A stretch of DNA of 64,000 nt, taken from NCBI RefSeq assembly GCF_011398925.1, contig NZ_AP022842.1, forward strand, positions 3,150,001 through 3,214,000. The letters are read 5' to 3'. Below the pieces are notes generated by a model that ran no database searches, had not been told where the DNA came from, and saw only the letters and a program-made list of their open reading frames with translations. This stretch comes from Bacillus sp. KH172YL63 (lineage in GTDB: Bacteria; Bacillota; Bacilli; Bacillales; Bacillaceae_B). Position numbers and translations under genes: made by a program. Positions within the stretch are counted from its first letter, which is position 1. Each line of letters begins with the position of its first letter. Positions 28,111 through 37,397 of this stretch are shown here, piece after piece.

Positions 28111-29910
28111 CTAATTTTTTTCCACATCATCAAGGAGAGAATGAGCAGGCGGACGTTTGTGCAAGGTGACCGTGAAGGTGGTCCCTTCATTCAGCTCGCT
28201 TTCCACTTCGATGCTCCCTTCATGGGCCTCGATGATATGTTTGACAATGGCAAGTCCAAGGCCTGTTCCGCCTGAGTTTCTGCTTCTTGCCTTGTCGACC
28301 CGGTAAAAGCGTTCAAAGATGCGGGGGATTTCTTCCTGGCTGATGCCCATCCCGTTATCTTTGACGCTCACGTATACATTGTCACTGTCTTCCCCGACGG
28401 AAATCAGGACATTCCCGCCTTTAGGCGTGTAGACGATAGCATTGCTGACCAAATTGATGAACACCTGCTTTAAGCGGTACGAATCAACAACAGCGCTTCC
28501 CCTTGAAGCAAAGGATGCCTGAAGGGAGATGTCCTTTGATTTCGCTTTCTCTTGGAGGATCGGCATGACGTCTTCGATGAGGCCCGCCACATCTTCCTCA
28601 TGGAGGGACAGCTCGAAGCCGTGCTTCTCGATCTTCGACAGTTCTAACAGGTCCTGGATCAACGACTGCAGCCTGTCACTTTCCATCAGGATGATATCGA
28701 GGAAGGATTTTAAGGCATCAGGGTCATTCATCGCCCCGTCCAGTAACGTTTCAGAGAATCCTTTGATGCTTGTGATCGGCGTTTTCAGCTCATGGGAGAC
28801 GTTCGCCACGAAATCTTTCCGCATCTGCTCAAGCTTCTTCAGCTCGGTGATATCATGGAATACGACGACAATCCCTTTCCATTCGTCGTTATGGCCGATG
28901 ATCGGCGCACCGTACACTTCATAATGCTTTCGGTCGATTTTATGAGGAAGGAGGATCTGCTTTCGCAGTCTTTCCTCTGTCATGAAAATTTCCTCCACAA
29001 GCTTATTCACTTCCTGATAGTGAATCACCTCATGATAGCGGACTTTCTTCAGCTGACTTTCCTTCAGATCGAAGAAATCCCTGAACGTCCGGTTCGTCAA
29101 CACGACAAATCCCCGGTGGTCGATCAGGAGCAGAGCGCTCCCCATATTCTCGATCAGCGTCGTCAATCGGTCCTGCTGCAGGCCTTGGGTGTTCACCATT
29201 TCCTGCAGATTCCTGGCGAGGATGTTGATTGATGAACTCAGCATGCTCGTTTCATCAAGGCGGTCTTCATAAGTCCGTGCCCGGTAGTTCCCCTTGGCAA
29301 GTTCGATCGCCACATTCGTTGCCGATTCAATCGGTTTCGTGTACCTCACCGTGATCCGCGAGCCGAGGATGATGATGAGAACGAGGGCGAGCCCCAGTGA
29401 AACGGAGAGGACGAACCAGATTTGCTGCGTCCCCTTTTCAAGGGCCTCCACCTCTGCACTCATGACCAATAAGCCCATCTTTTCACCCTGCTGATTTTTC
29501 AGCGGGTACCAATAATAACGATATTCTTTTCCGGATGTGACAAGCTTCTTATGCTTTTGTTTTCCATCCCAGTTGGCATGGATTTCTTTGACGATCTTCT
29601 TCTGTTGCGGTCCGATGAGTGAATCAGGCGTTTCCGTGTCATGGATCACGCTGCCTCCCTTATCCAGGATCGTGATCCGGACGTCCAATATGTCACTCAA
29701 GCCTTGGATCATATCGGGATCAATCTGTTTCGGTGCGCCGTTTTCCTCTATCGAACCGGCGAGGAGCCTCGCTTCCTTTTCAATCCTCGAATTGAACGTA
29801 TCCAGGTAAAAATTCTTGAAGATCTGCCCTAACAGTAAACCAAGTCCTATCAATACTGAGATGATTAATGTGATCAGTGCGAATAGGAGCTTTGTCCTGA
29901 ACTTGGTCAT
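28111..29910 (-). CDS. phoR: Phosphate-sensing histidine kinase PhoR
   Basis: 599-residue membrane kinase. TM1 (LLFALITLIISVLIGLGLLL), an extracytoplasmic sensor of about 130 residues, TM2 (IWFVLSVSLGLALVLIIILG), HAMP, a PAS domain (LLIDHRGFVVLTN), HisKA with the phospho-His in VANVSHELKTPITS, and HATPase_c boxes N (FINLVSNAIVYTPKGG), G1 (VKDNGMGIS), F (IFERFYRVD) and G2 (GGTGLGLAIVKHI). Architecture and partner match B. subtilis PhoR, whose signal under phosphate starvation comes from wall teichoic acid metabolism. It overlaps phoP by 4 bp. Confidence 0.95.
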   Translation of the reverse strand: MTKFRTKLLFALITLIISVLIGLGLLLGQIFKNFYLDTFNSRIEKEARLLAGSIEENGAPKQIDPDMIQGLSDILDVRITILDKGGSVIHDTETPDSLIGPQQKKIVKEIHANWDGKQKHKKLVTSGKEYRYYWYPLKNQQGEKMGLLVMSAEVEALEKGTQQIWFVLSVSLGLALVLIIILGSRITVRYTKPIESATNVAIELAKGNYRARTYEDRLDETSMLSSSINILARNLQEMVNTQGLQQDRLTTLIENMGSALLLIDHRGFVVLTNRTFRDFFDLKESQLKKVRYHEVIHYQEVNKLVEEIFMTEERLRKQILLPHKIDRKHYEVYGAPIIGHNDEWKGIVVVFHDITELKKLEQMRKDFVANVSHELKTPITSIKGFSETLLDGAMNDPDALKSFLDIILMESDRLQSLIQDLLELSKIEKHGFELSLHEEDVAGLIEDVMPILQEKAKSKDISLQASFASRGSAVVDSYRLKQVFINLVSNAIVYTPKGGNVLISVGEDSDNVYVSVKDNGMGISQEEIPRIFERFYRVDKARSRNSGGTGLGLAIVKHIIEAHEGSIEVESELNEGTTFTVTLHKRPPAHSLLDDVEKN

Positions 29911-30626
29911 CGGTTTTTAGGCTCCTCCAATTTATAGCCAAGCCCCCGGATCGTTTTGATATAGGTAGGCTTTTTCGTATTGATTTCAATCTTTTCCCGC
30001 AGATGGCTGATATGGACGTCAACGATCCGTGTATCGCCTGCGAAATCATAATTCCACACTGCACTGAGCAGCTGATCCCTCGTCAACACCCTGCCTTTGT
30101 TGTCAGTCAGGTAAAGGAGCAGTTCGAATTCCTTAGGCGTCAATTCCAGCAGTTCTCCTTTGAAATAAGCTTCATACTGTTCAGGATACACCTTCAACTC
30201 GCCCACTTCTTTGTAGTCGGTCGGTTCCTCCACGGCTGCTTCCACTGTTTCCTGGATCGCCTGGCTCCGTCTCAGGATCGCCTTAACCCTCGCCACCACT
30301 TCACGGGGACTGAACGGCTTCGTCATATAATCATCCGCTCCAAGCTCGAGTCCAAGCACTTTATCAAACTCATCATCCTTCGCCGTCAGCATCAGGATCG
30401 GGATATTGATCTTCCGTTGACGCAGCTCCTTGCACACTTCAATGCCGTCCATCGATGGCAGCATCAGATCAAGTATGATCAAATCCGGAGATTCATCCAT
30501 CGCCTTGTCTCTTCCCTCTGCTCCGTCATGTGCCGTCGTAACCGAATAACCGGATTGCTCCAGGTTATACTTCAAGAGTGTTGCAATAGATTGTTCATCA
30601 TCGACTACCAAGATTTTTTTGCTCAT
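29907..30626 (-). CDS. phoP: Response regulator PhoP
   Basis: OmpR/PhoB-type regulator of 239 residues. The receiver domain shows the acidic pair in ILVVDDEQ, the phospho-Asp in LIILDLMLPSMDG and the Lys in YMTKPFSPRE. The winged-helix DNA-binding domain is at the C-terminus (LTPKEFELLLYLTDNKGRVLTR, RIVDVHISHLREKIE, IRGLGYKLE). ATG 30626 follows GGAGG by 8 bases; the frame extends upstream without support. Controls the phosphate-starvation regulon. Confidence 0.96.
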   Translation of the reverse strand: MSKKILVVDDEQSIATLLKYNLEQSGYSVTTAHDGAEGRDKAMDESPDLIILDLMLPSMDGIEVCKELRQRKINIPILMLTAKDDEFDKVLGLELGADDYMTKPFSPREVVARVKAILRRSQAIQETVEAAVEEPTDYKEVGELKVYPEQYEAYFKGELLELTPKEFELLLYLTDNKGRVLTRDQLLSAVWNYDFAGDTRIVDVHISHLREKIEINTKKPTYIKTIRGLGYKLEEPKNR

Positions 30627-30688
30627 TTGTTGTGCCTCCAGAAAAAAAATTAACCCCATCATCCAAACATTTATGTAATTGTACCTTC

Positions 30689-30734
30689 ATTATAATATAA
30701 ATCTCCCCGCTTACCATCATTTAAGCAGATTTAA
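30689..30734 (-). promoter_or_regulatory. Candidate phoP promoter with PhoP-box-like repeats
   Basis: Minus strand: TTAAAT-CTGC-TTAAAT (30719-30734) lies upstream of a perfect TATAAT (30689-30694). PhoP boxes are TTAACA-like direct repeats, so autoregulation is possible, but the -35 is poor and the match is partial. Confidence 0.4.
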
Positions 30735-30811
30735 CCGATTTCTATTAATAGGATGCACGTTTAGCGGCGTGACTATCAGAATGTGAGTAGAGAACCGGCC
30801 ATTGCTACAAA

Positions 30812-30869
30812 ATAAAAAATCCGAACGGCCCCGAATTTCATCACAGAAATTTTGGGGCCGTTCGGATCG
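30812..30869 (-). terminator. Terminator of MaoC-like gene
   Basis: CCGAACGGCCCC / GGGGCCGTTCGG with AAATTTC / GAAATT inside, then TTTTTTATTTT in the minus direction. Very strong, between the MaoC-like gene and phoP. Confidence 0.92.
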
Positions 30870-30875
30870 ATCATG

Positions 30876-31352
30876 TTAAAAGTTTTCCAACGCATGGCTG
30901 TTCATTTTCTCAAGGCGGTGTGGCGGACATACTTTAATCGTTCCGTTCACAACCTTTTCATTCTCTTCATTGGTGGCCGTCACTTGAATCGTCACCATAT
31001 GGTTGAGCGCATCGACCTCTGTCACTTCAAAGAGGAACTGCACCGTCGCATAGTGGTAGACCGGTTTCGGAAATTCGATCTGCTGCTCGACCACGTGAGA
31101 ACCAGGTCCCGGCAAATACTTCGAAACGGCGGAAGTGATGATCCCCGTCAGCATGATCGATGGCACGATCGGCTTTTTAAAAGGCGTTTGTGACGCATAA
31201 TCGTGCTGGATATATAATGGATTGGCATCATTTGTGAGCCCAAGATACAGAAGCAGTTCGTTGTCTTCAATCTTCTCTGTCAGGGTCAACTTTTCGCCGA
31301 CCGACATCTCTTCGATTTTTCTTCCCAGTTTTCTCTTTTTCCCCAGTAACAT
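30876..31352 (-). CDS. MaoC/hydratase-2-like hot-dog protein
   Basis: 158-residue hot-dog fold protein related to (R)-specific enoyl-CoA hydratases. The hydratase-2 signature region reads LGLTNDANPLYIQHDYA: D42 and N44-P45 are kept, but the catalytic His expected five residues after the Asp is Y47; a His occurs at 50. The protein may therefore not be a classical hydratase. ATG 31352 follows GGAGG by 8 bases; a GTG at 31367 overlaps the ribosome-binding site. Monocistronic with a strong terminator. The role in fatty acid metabolism is inferred only. Confidence 0.75.
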   Translation of the reverse strand: MLLGKKRKLGRKIEEMSVGEKLTLTEKIEDNELLLYLGLTNDANPLYIQHDYASQTPFKKPIVPSIMLTGIITSAVSKYLPGPGSHVVEQQIEFPKPVYHYATVQFLFEVTEVDALNHMVTIQVTATNEENEKVVNGTIKVCPPHRLEKMNSHALENF

Positions 31353-31498
31353 AAGAAGCACCTCCACATTGTAAACGATTACATTTTTAAATAGTAGAAA
31401 TAATGTTTATTGTCTGTCTATTATTATTTTACCATTGTTAGGTTTTCCAGACAAAGAGTTTTTACGCGTGGGGGAGGAATTTTGTTTGAGTGTCTCTA

Positions 31499-31669
31499 TC
31501 AAAAAAATGCCGCTTCACTCCAGTAATAATAGCTCAGCAACACGATGCTGACGACCATGAGGACCGTGTAGTGCTTCTTGTTTTGAATCCGTCTGGTGCC
31601 TCCGTAATAGAAATATAATGCGCCAGCGACGAAAATGATGTAGGCTGTCAGTTTCATAAGCATATTCAT
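31499..31669 (-). CDS. Small membrane protein, 56 residues
   Basis: Short open frame with GAGGTG a few bases before ATG 31669. The product has two hydrophobic segments (LTAYIIFVAGALYFYYGG and VLMVVSIVLLSYYYW) separated by a basic loop TRRIQNKKHYT, and ends SEAAFF. Codon use looks like that of neighbouring genes. I do not recognise a family. It lies between the MaoC-like gene and the 93-residue membrane protein on the same strand. Confidence 0.65.
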   Translation of the reverse strand: MNMLMKLTAYIIFVAGALYFYYGGTRRIQNKKHYTVLMVVSIVLLSYYYWSEAAFF

Positions 31670-31777
31670 TGGTCACCTCATTCAGGATTTTTGTTCAACC
31701 TGCTATGTTGCAATGCGGAAATGTTTTATGTTGAAGGTAGTGTGGAGTTTGGCGGGTCTGCTTTTATATGTCAGCTC

Positions 31778-32059
31778 TCAGGCTTGATTTTTTCTGAGCG
31801 CCCCTATGATGTTCGTCCCTAACATGGCTAAACTGTTGAAAAATAATAGTACTGCTAAATATGCCGAGCCGAATCCTACACCCTGGTCATGAAGGTGGCT
31901 GGCATAAGCGATGCCGATCATCAGAAACAGGACCGGGCTTAGCACCATGATGCCGGATAGGATCCAATTCGAATTTCCTTTTTTCTTATTTCTATAAAAC
32001 GCATACCAGCCACCTATGATGATGAGGAATGCAAATAGAATGAGCAAAGAAATCACCAC
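31778..32059 (-). CDS. Hypothetical membrane protein, three segments
   Basis: 93 residues: segments MVISLLILFAFLIIIGGWYAF, ILSGIMVLSPVLFLMIGIAYA and AYLAVLLFFNSLAMLGTNIIG, with a basic loop RNKKKGNSN after the first. No family recognised. It has the same strand and a similar make-up as the 56-residue protein 110 bp downstream, so they may be cotranscribed. Confidence 0.65.
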   Translation of the reverse strand: MVISLLILFAFLIIIGGWYAFYRNKKKGNSNWILSGIMVLSPVLFLMIGIAYASHLHDQGVGFGSAYLAVLLFFNSLAMLGTNIIGALRKNQA

Positions 32060-32114
32060 CCATTTTTTACCTATTATCCTTTATTTCTTTTCGTTCATCA
32101 ATCTTTTTATGTAA

Positions 32115-32145
32115 AAAAACCGGTCTCCCGAAGGAAACCGGTTTT
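32115..32145 (-). terminator. Terminator of citZ-icd-mdh
   Basis: AACCGGTTTCC / GGAGACCGGTT stem with a TTCG-like loop and a T run in the minus direction, after mdh. Confidence 0.88.
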
Positions 32146-32157
32146 GTTTTACGTTGA

Positions 32158-33096
32158 TTACGCCAATGAAGCCATGACATTCTTCACAGCGTCAGCCGAA
32201 TTGGACAGGGCTGCTTTTTCTTCTTCTGTGAGTTCGAGCTCGATGATTTGCTCGAGGCCGTTGCCGCCGAGGATCGTCGGGACGCCGAGGTAGATGCCTT
32301 CGAAGCCGTATTCTCCTTCAAGATAGGCGATGGCCGGGATGACGCGGCGTTGATCTTTCAGGATCGCTTCCACCATCTGGACAAGTGAAGCCGCCGGGGC
32401 ATAGTAGGCGCTGCCGTTGCCGAGGAGGCCGACGATTTCTCCGCCGCCTTTGCGGGTGCGCTCTACGATGGCGTCGAGACGGTCTTTCGGGATCAGGGTT
32501 TCAAGCGGGATCCCTCCTGCATAGGAGTAGCGGATGAGCGGGACCATGTCGTCCCCGTGCCCGCCGAGGACGAAGCCTGTGATGTCCTTCACCGACAGGT
32601 TCAACTCCTGCGCGACGAATGTGCGGAAACGGGCTGTGTCCAAGACGCCTGATTGTCCGATGACCCGTTCTTTAGGGAAGCCGGATTCTTTAAAGACTGT
32701 GTACGTCATGGCGTCCACGGGATTCGTCAACACGATGATATAGCAGTCTGGTGAATGTTTCACGATTTGCTGGGTGACTGATTTCATGACTTTCTGATTG
32801 GTCTGCACGAGGTCGTCACGGCTCATTCCCGGTTTACGGGCGATGCCGGCCGTGATGACGACGATATCCGAATCCTTCGTATCCTCATAGTTGGAAGTTC
32901 CGATGATGTTTGCGTCAAATCCCTGCACCGGGCTTGCTTCAAGCATATCGAGTGCCTTTCCTTTTGTCGGATCTTCGTTTTGCGGGATATCAACCAATAC
33001 AACATCTCCAAGTTCTTTCTGGGCGAGCATCAGTGCCGTCGTCGCCCCGGTGAAACCTCCACCGATTACAGATACTTTTCTACGTTTAATAGCCAT
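32158..33096 (-). CDS. mdh: Malate dehydrogenase
   Basis: NAD-dependent TCA-cycle enzyme of the LDH-like MDH type, 312 residues as in B. subtilis. Rossmann start [18 protein letters not shown]-specific Asp in VVLVDIPQ, substrate loop [11 protein letters not shown], catalytic His in [10 protein letters not shown]. Upstream ATGs at 33099 and a start at 33120 exist; 33096 is preferred for its spacing to the GGGGGA and for length. Third gene of citZ-icd-mdh. Confidence 0.96.
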   Translation of the reverse strand: MAIKRRKVSVIGGGFTGATTALMLAQKELGDVVLVDIPQNEDPTKGKALDMLEASPVQGFDANIIGTSNYEDTKDSDIVVITAGIARKPGMSRDDLVQTNQKVMKSVTQQIVKHSPDCYIIVLTNPVDAMTYTVFKESGFPKERVIGQSGVLDTARFRTFVAQELNLSVKDITGFVLGGHGDDMVPLIRYSYAGGIPLETLIPKDRLDAIVERTRKGGGEIVGLLGNGSAYYAPAASLVQMVEAILKDQRRVIPAIAYLEGEYGFEGIYLGVPTILGGNGLEQIIELELTEEEKAALSNSADAVKNVMASLA

Positions 33097-33126
33097 CATT
33101 CTTCCCCCTATTCGTGTCAATAGACA

Positions 33127-33163
33127 AAGGAAGGAGTGCCCCTGAAAGAAGCACCCCGTCCTT
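33127..33163 (-). other. Intercistronic hairpin icd-mdh
   Basis: AAGGACGGGGTGC / GCACTCCTTCCTT stem with two mismatches and no following U tract, between the icd stop and mdh. More likely a processing or stability element than a terminator. Confidence 0.55.
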
Positions 33164-33174
33164 ATGTCAAATGA

Positions 33175-34449
33175 TTATGCTTCCATGTTTTCGATTAAAG
33201 CAGAACCGAATTCAGAGCATTTCACTTCTGTAGCGCCATCCATCAGACGGGCAAAGTCATATGTCACGACTTTAGAAGCGATTGTTTTCTCCATGGATTT
33301 TGTGATCAGGTTGGCAGCTTCTGTCCAGCCAAGGTGCTCAAGCATAAGCACACCTGAAAGGATAACAGATGATGGATTTACTTTGTCCATACCTGCATAT
33401 TTAGGAGCCGTTCCGTGAGTCGCCTCAAAGATTGCATGTCCTGATTCGTAGTTGATGTTCGCTCCTGGAGCGATACCGATTCCACCTACTTGTGCAGCAA
33501 GTGCATCAGAGATGTAGTCTCCGTTCAGGTTCATTGTAGCCACGACATCGAACTCAGCCGGACGCGTAAGGATCTGTTGTAAGAAGATATCAGCGATTGA
33601 ATCTTTTACGATGATCTTGCCAGCAGCTTCAGCGTCAGATTGTGCTTTGTTCGCTTCTTCCAATCCGTCGGCATCTTTGATCTTGTCATATTGAGCCCAA
33701 GTGAATACTTTATCCCCGAACTCTTTCTCAGCAAGCTCGTAACCCCAGTTTTTGAAAGCTCCTTCAGTGAACTTCATGATGTTCCCTTTGTGAACAAGCG
33801 TTACTGACTTACGGCCTTCAGTGATTGCATAGTTGATCGCTGCGCGCACTAGACGGCTTGTACCTTCTTCAGATACAGGCTTGATTCCGATACCTGATGT
33901 TTCAGGGAAACGGATTTTGTTCACGCCCATTTCATTTTGAAGGAAGCTGATCAGTTTCTTCACTTCATCAGAACCTTTTGCATACTCGATACCTGCATAG
34001 ATATCTTCAGTGTTTTCACGGAAGATGACCATGTCAGTGTCTTCAGGACGCTTAACCGGTGAAGGAACACCTTCGAAGTAGCGTACTGGACGCAGGCAAG
34101 TGAATAGGTCCAACTCCTGGCGAAGGGCAACGTTCAATGAACGGATTCCGCCGCCTACTGGTGTTGTAAGAGGTCCTTTGATCGCGATGAAGTATTCACG
34201 GATCGCTTCAAGTGTTTCGTTAGGAAGCCATTCGCCCGTTTTGTTGAATGCTTTTTCCCCTGCATATACTTCTTTCCAAGAGATCTTGCGCTCGCCTTTG
34301 TATGCTTTTTCAACAGAAGCATCTAGGACGCGTTGAGCTGCTGCCCAAATATCTGGACCTGTTCCGTCACCTTCAATGAAAGGGACGATCGGATTGTTTG
34401 GCACGTTAAGCTGGCCGTTCTGGTTTGTAATTTTTTCACCTTGTGTCAT
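33175..34449 (-). CDS. icd: Isocitrate dehydrogenase (NADP)
   Basis: 424 residues, oxidative decarboxylation of isocitrate to 2-oxoglutarate. Substrate loop with the regulatory Ser equivalent in [13 protein letters not shown]; metal and substrate residues in [22 protein letters not shown]; coenzyme region [12 protein letters not shown]. Length and sequence match B. subtilis Icd. The ATG follows a GGAGG. Second gene of the operon. Confidence 0.97.
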   Translation of the reverse strand: MTQGEKITNQNGQLNVPNNPIVPFIEGDGTGPDIWAAAQRVLDASVEKAYKGERKISWKEVYAGEKAFNKTGEWLPNETLEAIREYFIAIKGPLTTPVGGGIRSLNVALRQELDLFTCLRPVRYFEGVPSPVKRPEDTDMVIFRENTEDIYAGIEYAKGSDEVKKLISFLQNEMGVNKIRFPETSGIGIKPVSEEGTSRLVRAAINYAITEGRKSVTLVHKGNIMKFTEGAFKNWGYELAEKEFGDKVFTWAQYDKIKDADGLEEANKAQSDAEAAGKIIVKDSIADIFLQQILTRPAEFDVVATMNLNGDYISDALAAQVGGIGIAPGANINYESGHAIFEATHGTAPKYAGMDKVNPSSVILSGVLMLEHLGWTEAANLITKSMEKTIASKVVTYDFARLMDGATEVKCSEFGSALIENMEA

Positions 34450-34474
34450 TATGTAACCTCCATTTTTTCATTAT

Positions 34475-34522
34475 GAAAGGGAGTGACCATATGCGCTTAT
34501 GCATTTAAAGTCAGTCCCTTTC
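34475..34522 (-). other. Intercistronic hairpin citZ-icd
   Basis: GAAAGGGACTGAC / GTCACTCCCTTTC arms around a 22-base loop between citZ and icd, without a U tract. It may set mRNA processing or relative expression in the operon. Confidence 0.55.
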
Positions 34523-34568
34523 TCTTATTCATTACACCAATATTTTAACTATTTGTAAATATTGATGA

Positions 34569-35687
34569 TTAACCTCTTTGGTCAACAGGTACGTAAACTT
34601 GCTTGCCTGGTCCTACGTAATCGGCACGCGGACGGATCAGACGGTTGTTTGAATATTGTTCTAAAATGTGTGCCAACCAGCCGGATACACGGCTGACAGC
34701 GAAGATCGGCGTGAACAGATCATGATCGATGCCGAGGCTGTGGTAAACGGATGCAGAGTAGAAGTCAACATTTGGCGGAAGGCCTTTGTTGGCTGTAAAT
34801 ACTTCTTCAACCTTCACAGACATTTCGTAGTATTTACTTTCTCCTCTTAATTCAGTTAGCTTTTTGGACATTTCTTTCAGATGCTTGGCACGTGGATCCC
34901 CTTGACGGTATACGCGATGACCGAAGCCCATGATCTTCTCTTTCTTGTCCAGTTTATCCAGGATATAAGATTCTGCTTTATCGACAGATCCGATTTCAGT
35001 CAGCATCTTCATCACCTGCTCGTTAGCCCCTCCGTGAAGCGGCCCCTTCAATGCGCCGATTGCAGCAGTGACGCCTGAATATACATCAGACAGCGTCGCC
35101 ACACATACACGTGCAGTGAACGTGGAAGCGTTTAACTCATGGTCCGCATGAAGGACAAGCGCTTTATTGAACGCCTCTACTTCGATCGGCTCAGGGTCGT
35201 TGCCAGTCAGCATGTATAAGAAGTTTGCCGCGAATCCAAGATCCTTGCGCGGTGCAACCGGTTCCTTGCCGCTGCGGATGCGTGAGAAGCTTGTCACGAT
35301 CGTCGGGATCTTCGCCTGAAGACGGATCGCCTTCAAGTAGTTTTCTCTCTCATCCATCTCGTCAGCTTTATCATCATACAGTCCAAGTAACGACACGGCA
35401 GAACGCAGAGCCGCCATCGGGTGGACTTCCTTGATATTGTACATCTTGAAATGTTCGATTACTTCCTTAGGCAGTTCAGCGTTATCTGCCAACAGCTCTT
35501 TAAATTCTTGAAGTTCTGATGATGTAGGCAGTTTAAGATGCCATAATAAGTAGATAACCTCTTCGAAACTAGCATTGTTTGCCAGATCATCTATGTTGTA
35601 GCCAACATATGTAAGAGTATCGTCTATGATCGAACTGATAGATGATGTTGTTGCTACAACCCCTTCTAATCCGCGAGTTGCTGTCAT
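34569..35687 (-). CDS. citZ: Citrate synthase
   Basis: 372-residue type II citrate synthase, entry step of the TCA cycle. Catalytic residues are visible: His in GPLHGGANEQV, His in MGFGHRVYRQGDPR and Asp in PPNVDFYSASVYHSLG. First gene of citZ-icd-mdh. A cre-like site upstream (35879-35892) fits the known carbon catabolite control of citZ. Confidence 0.97.
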   Translation of the reverse strand: MTATRGLEGVVATTSSISSIIDDTLTYVGYNIDDLANNASFEEVIYLLWHLKLPTSSELQEFKELLADNAELPKEVIEHFKMYNIKEVHPMAALRSAVSLLGLYDDKADEMDERENYLKAIRLQAKIPTIVTSFSRIRSGKEPVAPRKDLGFAANFLYMLTGNDPEPIEVEAFNKALVLHADHELNASTFTARVCVATLSDVYSGVTAAIGALKGPLHGGANEQVMKMLTEIGSVDKAESYILDKLDKKEKIMGFGHRVYRQGDPRAKHLKEMSKKLTELRGESKYYEMSVKVEEVFTANKGLPPNVDFYSASVYHSLGIDHDLFTPIFAVSRVSGWLAHILEQYSNNRLIRPRADYVGPGKQVYVPVDQRG

Positions 35688-36240
35688 AATAATCTCTCCT
35701 TTTGGTAAGTATTTCTCTTTTACCCATTTTCATATGAGCATAAAACCCTACGAAACATTCAGTCTGGTAGGCTTGTTTAAAAAGAACAGAAATAAAAGCG
35801 TTGAGCGCCTGCTCAATCCCTATACAAAAAATGATTCCCTGCCCTTCTGAAGCATCACTGCCACAGGACGAGAGCTTGGGATGCGCTTACATTTCCTATT
35901 ATAAACAATTATCTGACTTTTGTGAATGAAAACGCACCAATTTCTATAAAAATTATTTTTCTAGAAAAATAAACCATGGGAAAATGGGCTTGTTGAGGAG
36001 GGAATTTTAAAGACCGCTTTCCCTGATTGGGCAAAAATGCTTTGGAAATAATATTGAATGGTATCACGAATGTGGGAAGAAGGGGGATGGCCCGTCCCCA
36101 CGCCTTTTCCCCTGCCGGCCAATCATTATCGTGCCATATCAACTCTCCCGTTAATCTTTCATTGACGGCACAAATATATCTTCCTTTCATTTCCTGTCTC
36201 CTATAAAATAGAAGTAATAGACCCGGCAGGAGGGAAGCCT
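35688..36240. other. citZ-ytvI divergent intergenic region
   Basis: 553 bp between divergent genes. Contains a perfect dyad TTGAGC-GCCT-GCTCAA near 35801-35816 and a cre-like site at 35879-35892. An open frame at 35909-36190 (minus) lacks a ribosome-binding site and any recognisable domain, so I do not call it a gene. Confidence 0.5.
35879..35892 (-). promoter_or_regulatory. Candidate CcpA cre site upstream of citZ
   Basis: ATGTAAGCGCATCC on the minus strand fits the degenerate cre consensus WTGNAANCGNWNNCW at all but the last position. It is about 190 bp before citZ, a gene under CcpA control in B. subtilis. Confidence 0.5.
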
Positions 36241-37347
36241 TTGAATTTAGAATATGTTTATCGAACGATCCGATTTCTCATTGTTCTCGCCGTCATCGTG
36301 CTCTCACTGATTTCACTCTATTACATATGGAAACTCGCTTATCCATTCATCATCGCCGTCGCCATCGCCCTGCTGATCAACCCGATGGTCAACTGGCTCG
36401 AGCGGTGGCTACCAAGGGTGTGGGCCGTCACATTATCCCTCATCCTGATCGTGGCCATGTTTGCAGGCCTCATCACATTATTGATCGCAGAAATTGTATC
36501 AGGTGCCAATTACCTGGCAGAAGTGCTCCCTGACCATGTGGAAACACTCGTCCAATATGCAGAAGATTTCATTGTCGGGCAGGTGATCCCGTTCTACAAT
36601 CAGCTGGCCGGGATTTTTAAAAATCTCGAAGCAGGACAGCAGGAAACGATTTTGAAAAACGTCCAGACGGCAGGCACGAAGATCGCCACTTCTGCAGGGG
36701 ATTTCCTGCAAAACTTCTTCACCAAACTGCCCCAGCTCATTTCCTGGATCCCAAATGCAGCATCGGTCCTGATTTTCGCAGCACTGGCGACCTTTTTCAT
36801 CAGCAAAGACTGGTACAGTTTATCGGCCAAAGCGGAAAAAATCATTCCCGGTAAAGCCATGAGCAGCGGAAGAAAAGTATTCATCGACTTAAAACGGGCA
36901 CTGTTCGGATTTATCCGCGCCCAGTTCACGCTCATTTCCATCACAGCGATCATCGTGCTCGTCGGCTTGGTGATCCTGCGTGTCGACTACGCCATCACCA
37001 TCGCGCTCGTCACCGGGCTCGTCGACATCCTGCCGTACCTTGGAACAGGAGCCGTCTTCGTCCCATGGATCGCCTATGAGTTCATCACCGGCAACATCGG
37101 ACTCGGCATCGGCCTGTCGGTCCTCTATATGGTCGTCGTCGTCCAGCGCCAGATCATGGAGCCGAAAGTCCTGTCTTCAAGCATCGGACTCGACCCGCTC
37201 GCAACACTGATCGCCCTCTTCGTCGGCTTCAAGCTCATCGGCTTCCTCGGCCTGATCGTCGGACCGGTCGTACTGGTCATCCTCTCCACACTAAAGAGAG
37301 CCGGCGTGTTCGAAGATACATGGAAATTCATCATGGGTGTAAAATAA
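36241..37347 (+). CDS. ytvI: AI-2E/PerM-family transporter YtvI
   Basis: 368-residue polytopic membrane protein of the AI-2E (PerM) superfamily. About eight hydrophobic segments, with the family C-terminal region DYAITIALVTGLVDILPYLG and a conserved LSSSIGLDPLATLIALFVGFK. Exported substrate unknown. Starts with TTG, preceded by AGGAGG. Diverges from citZ and converges on fxsA across a shared terminator; same neighbourhood in B. subtilis. Confidence 0.9.
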   Translation: MNLEYVYRTIRFLIVLAVIVLSLISLYYIWKLAYPFIIAVAIALLINPMVNWLERWLPRVWAVTLSLILIVAMFAGLITLLIAEIVSGANYLAEVLPDHVETLVQYAEDFIVGQVIPFYNQLAGIFKNLEAGQQETILKNVQTAGTKIATSAGDFLQNFFTKLPQLISWIPNAASVLIFAALATFFISKDWYSLSAKAEKIIPGKAMSSGRKVFIDLKRALFGFIRAQFTLISITAIIVLVGLVILRVDYAITIALVTGLVDILPYLGTGAVFVPWIAYEFITGNIGLGIGLSVLYMVVVVQRQIMEPKVLSSSIGLDPLATLIALFVGFKLIGFLGLIVGPVVLVILSTLKRAGVFEDTWKFIMGVK

Positions 37348-37350
37348 AGA

Positions 37351-37380
37351 AAAGCGAAGACCAATTGTCGGTCTTCGCTT
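37351..37380. terminator. Bidirectional terminator ytvI/fxsA
   Basis: AAAGCGAAGACC / GGTCTTCGCTTT perfect stem with a 7-base loop, flanked by A- and T-rich tracts, between convergent genes. Confidence 0.9.
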
Positions 37381-37397
37381 TATTTTATACGGGAGTA

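Noticed and set aside
35909-36190. 93-residue minus-strand open frame upstream of ytvI
   Set aside because: No Shine-Dalgarno sequence, no recognisable domain, and it covers the regulatory region of two divergent genes.
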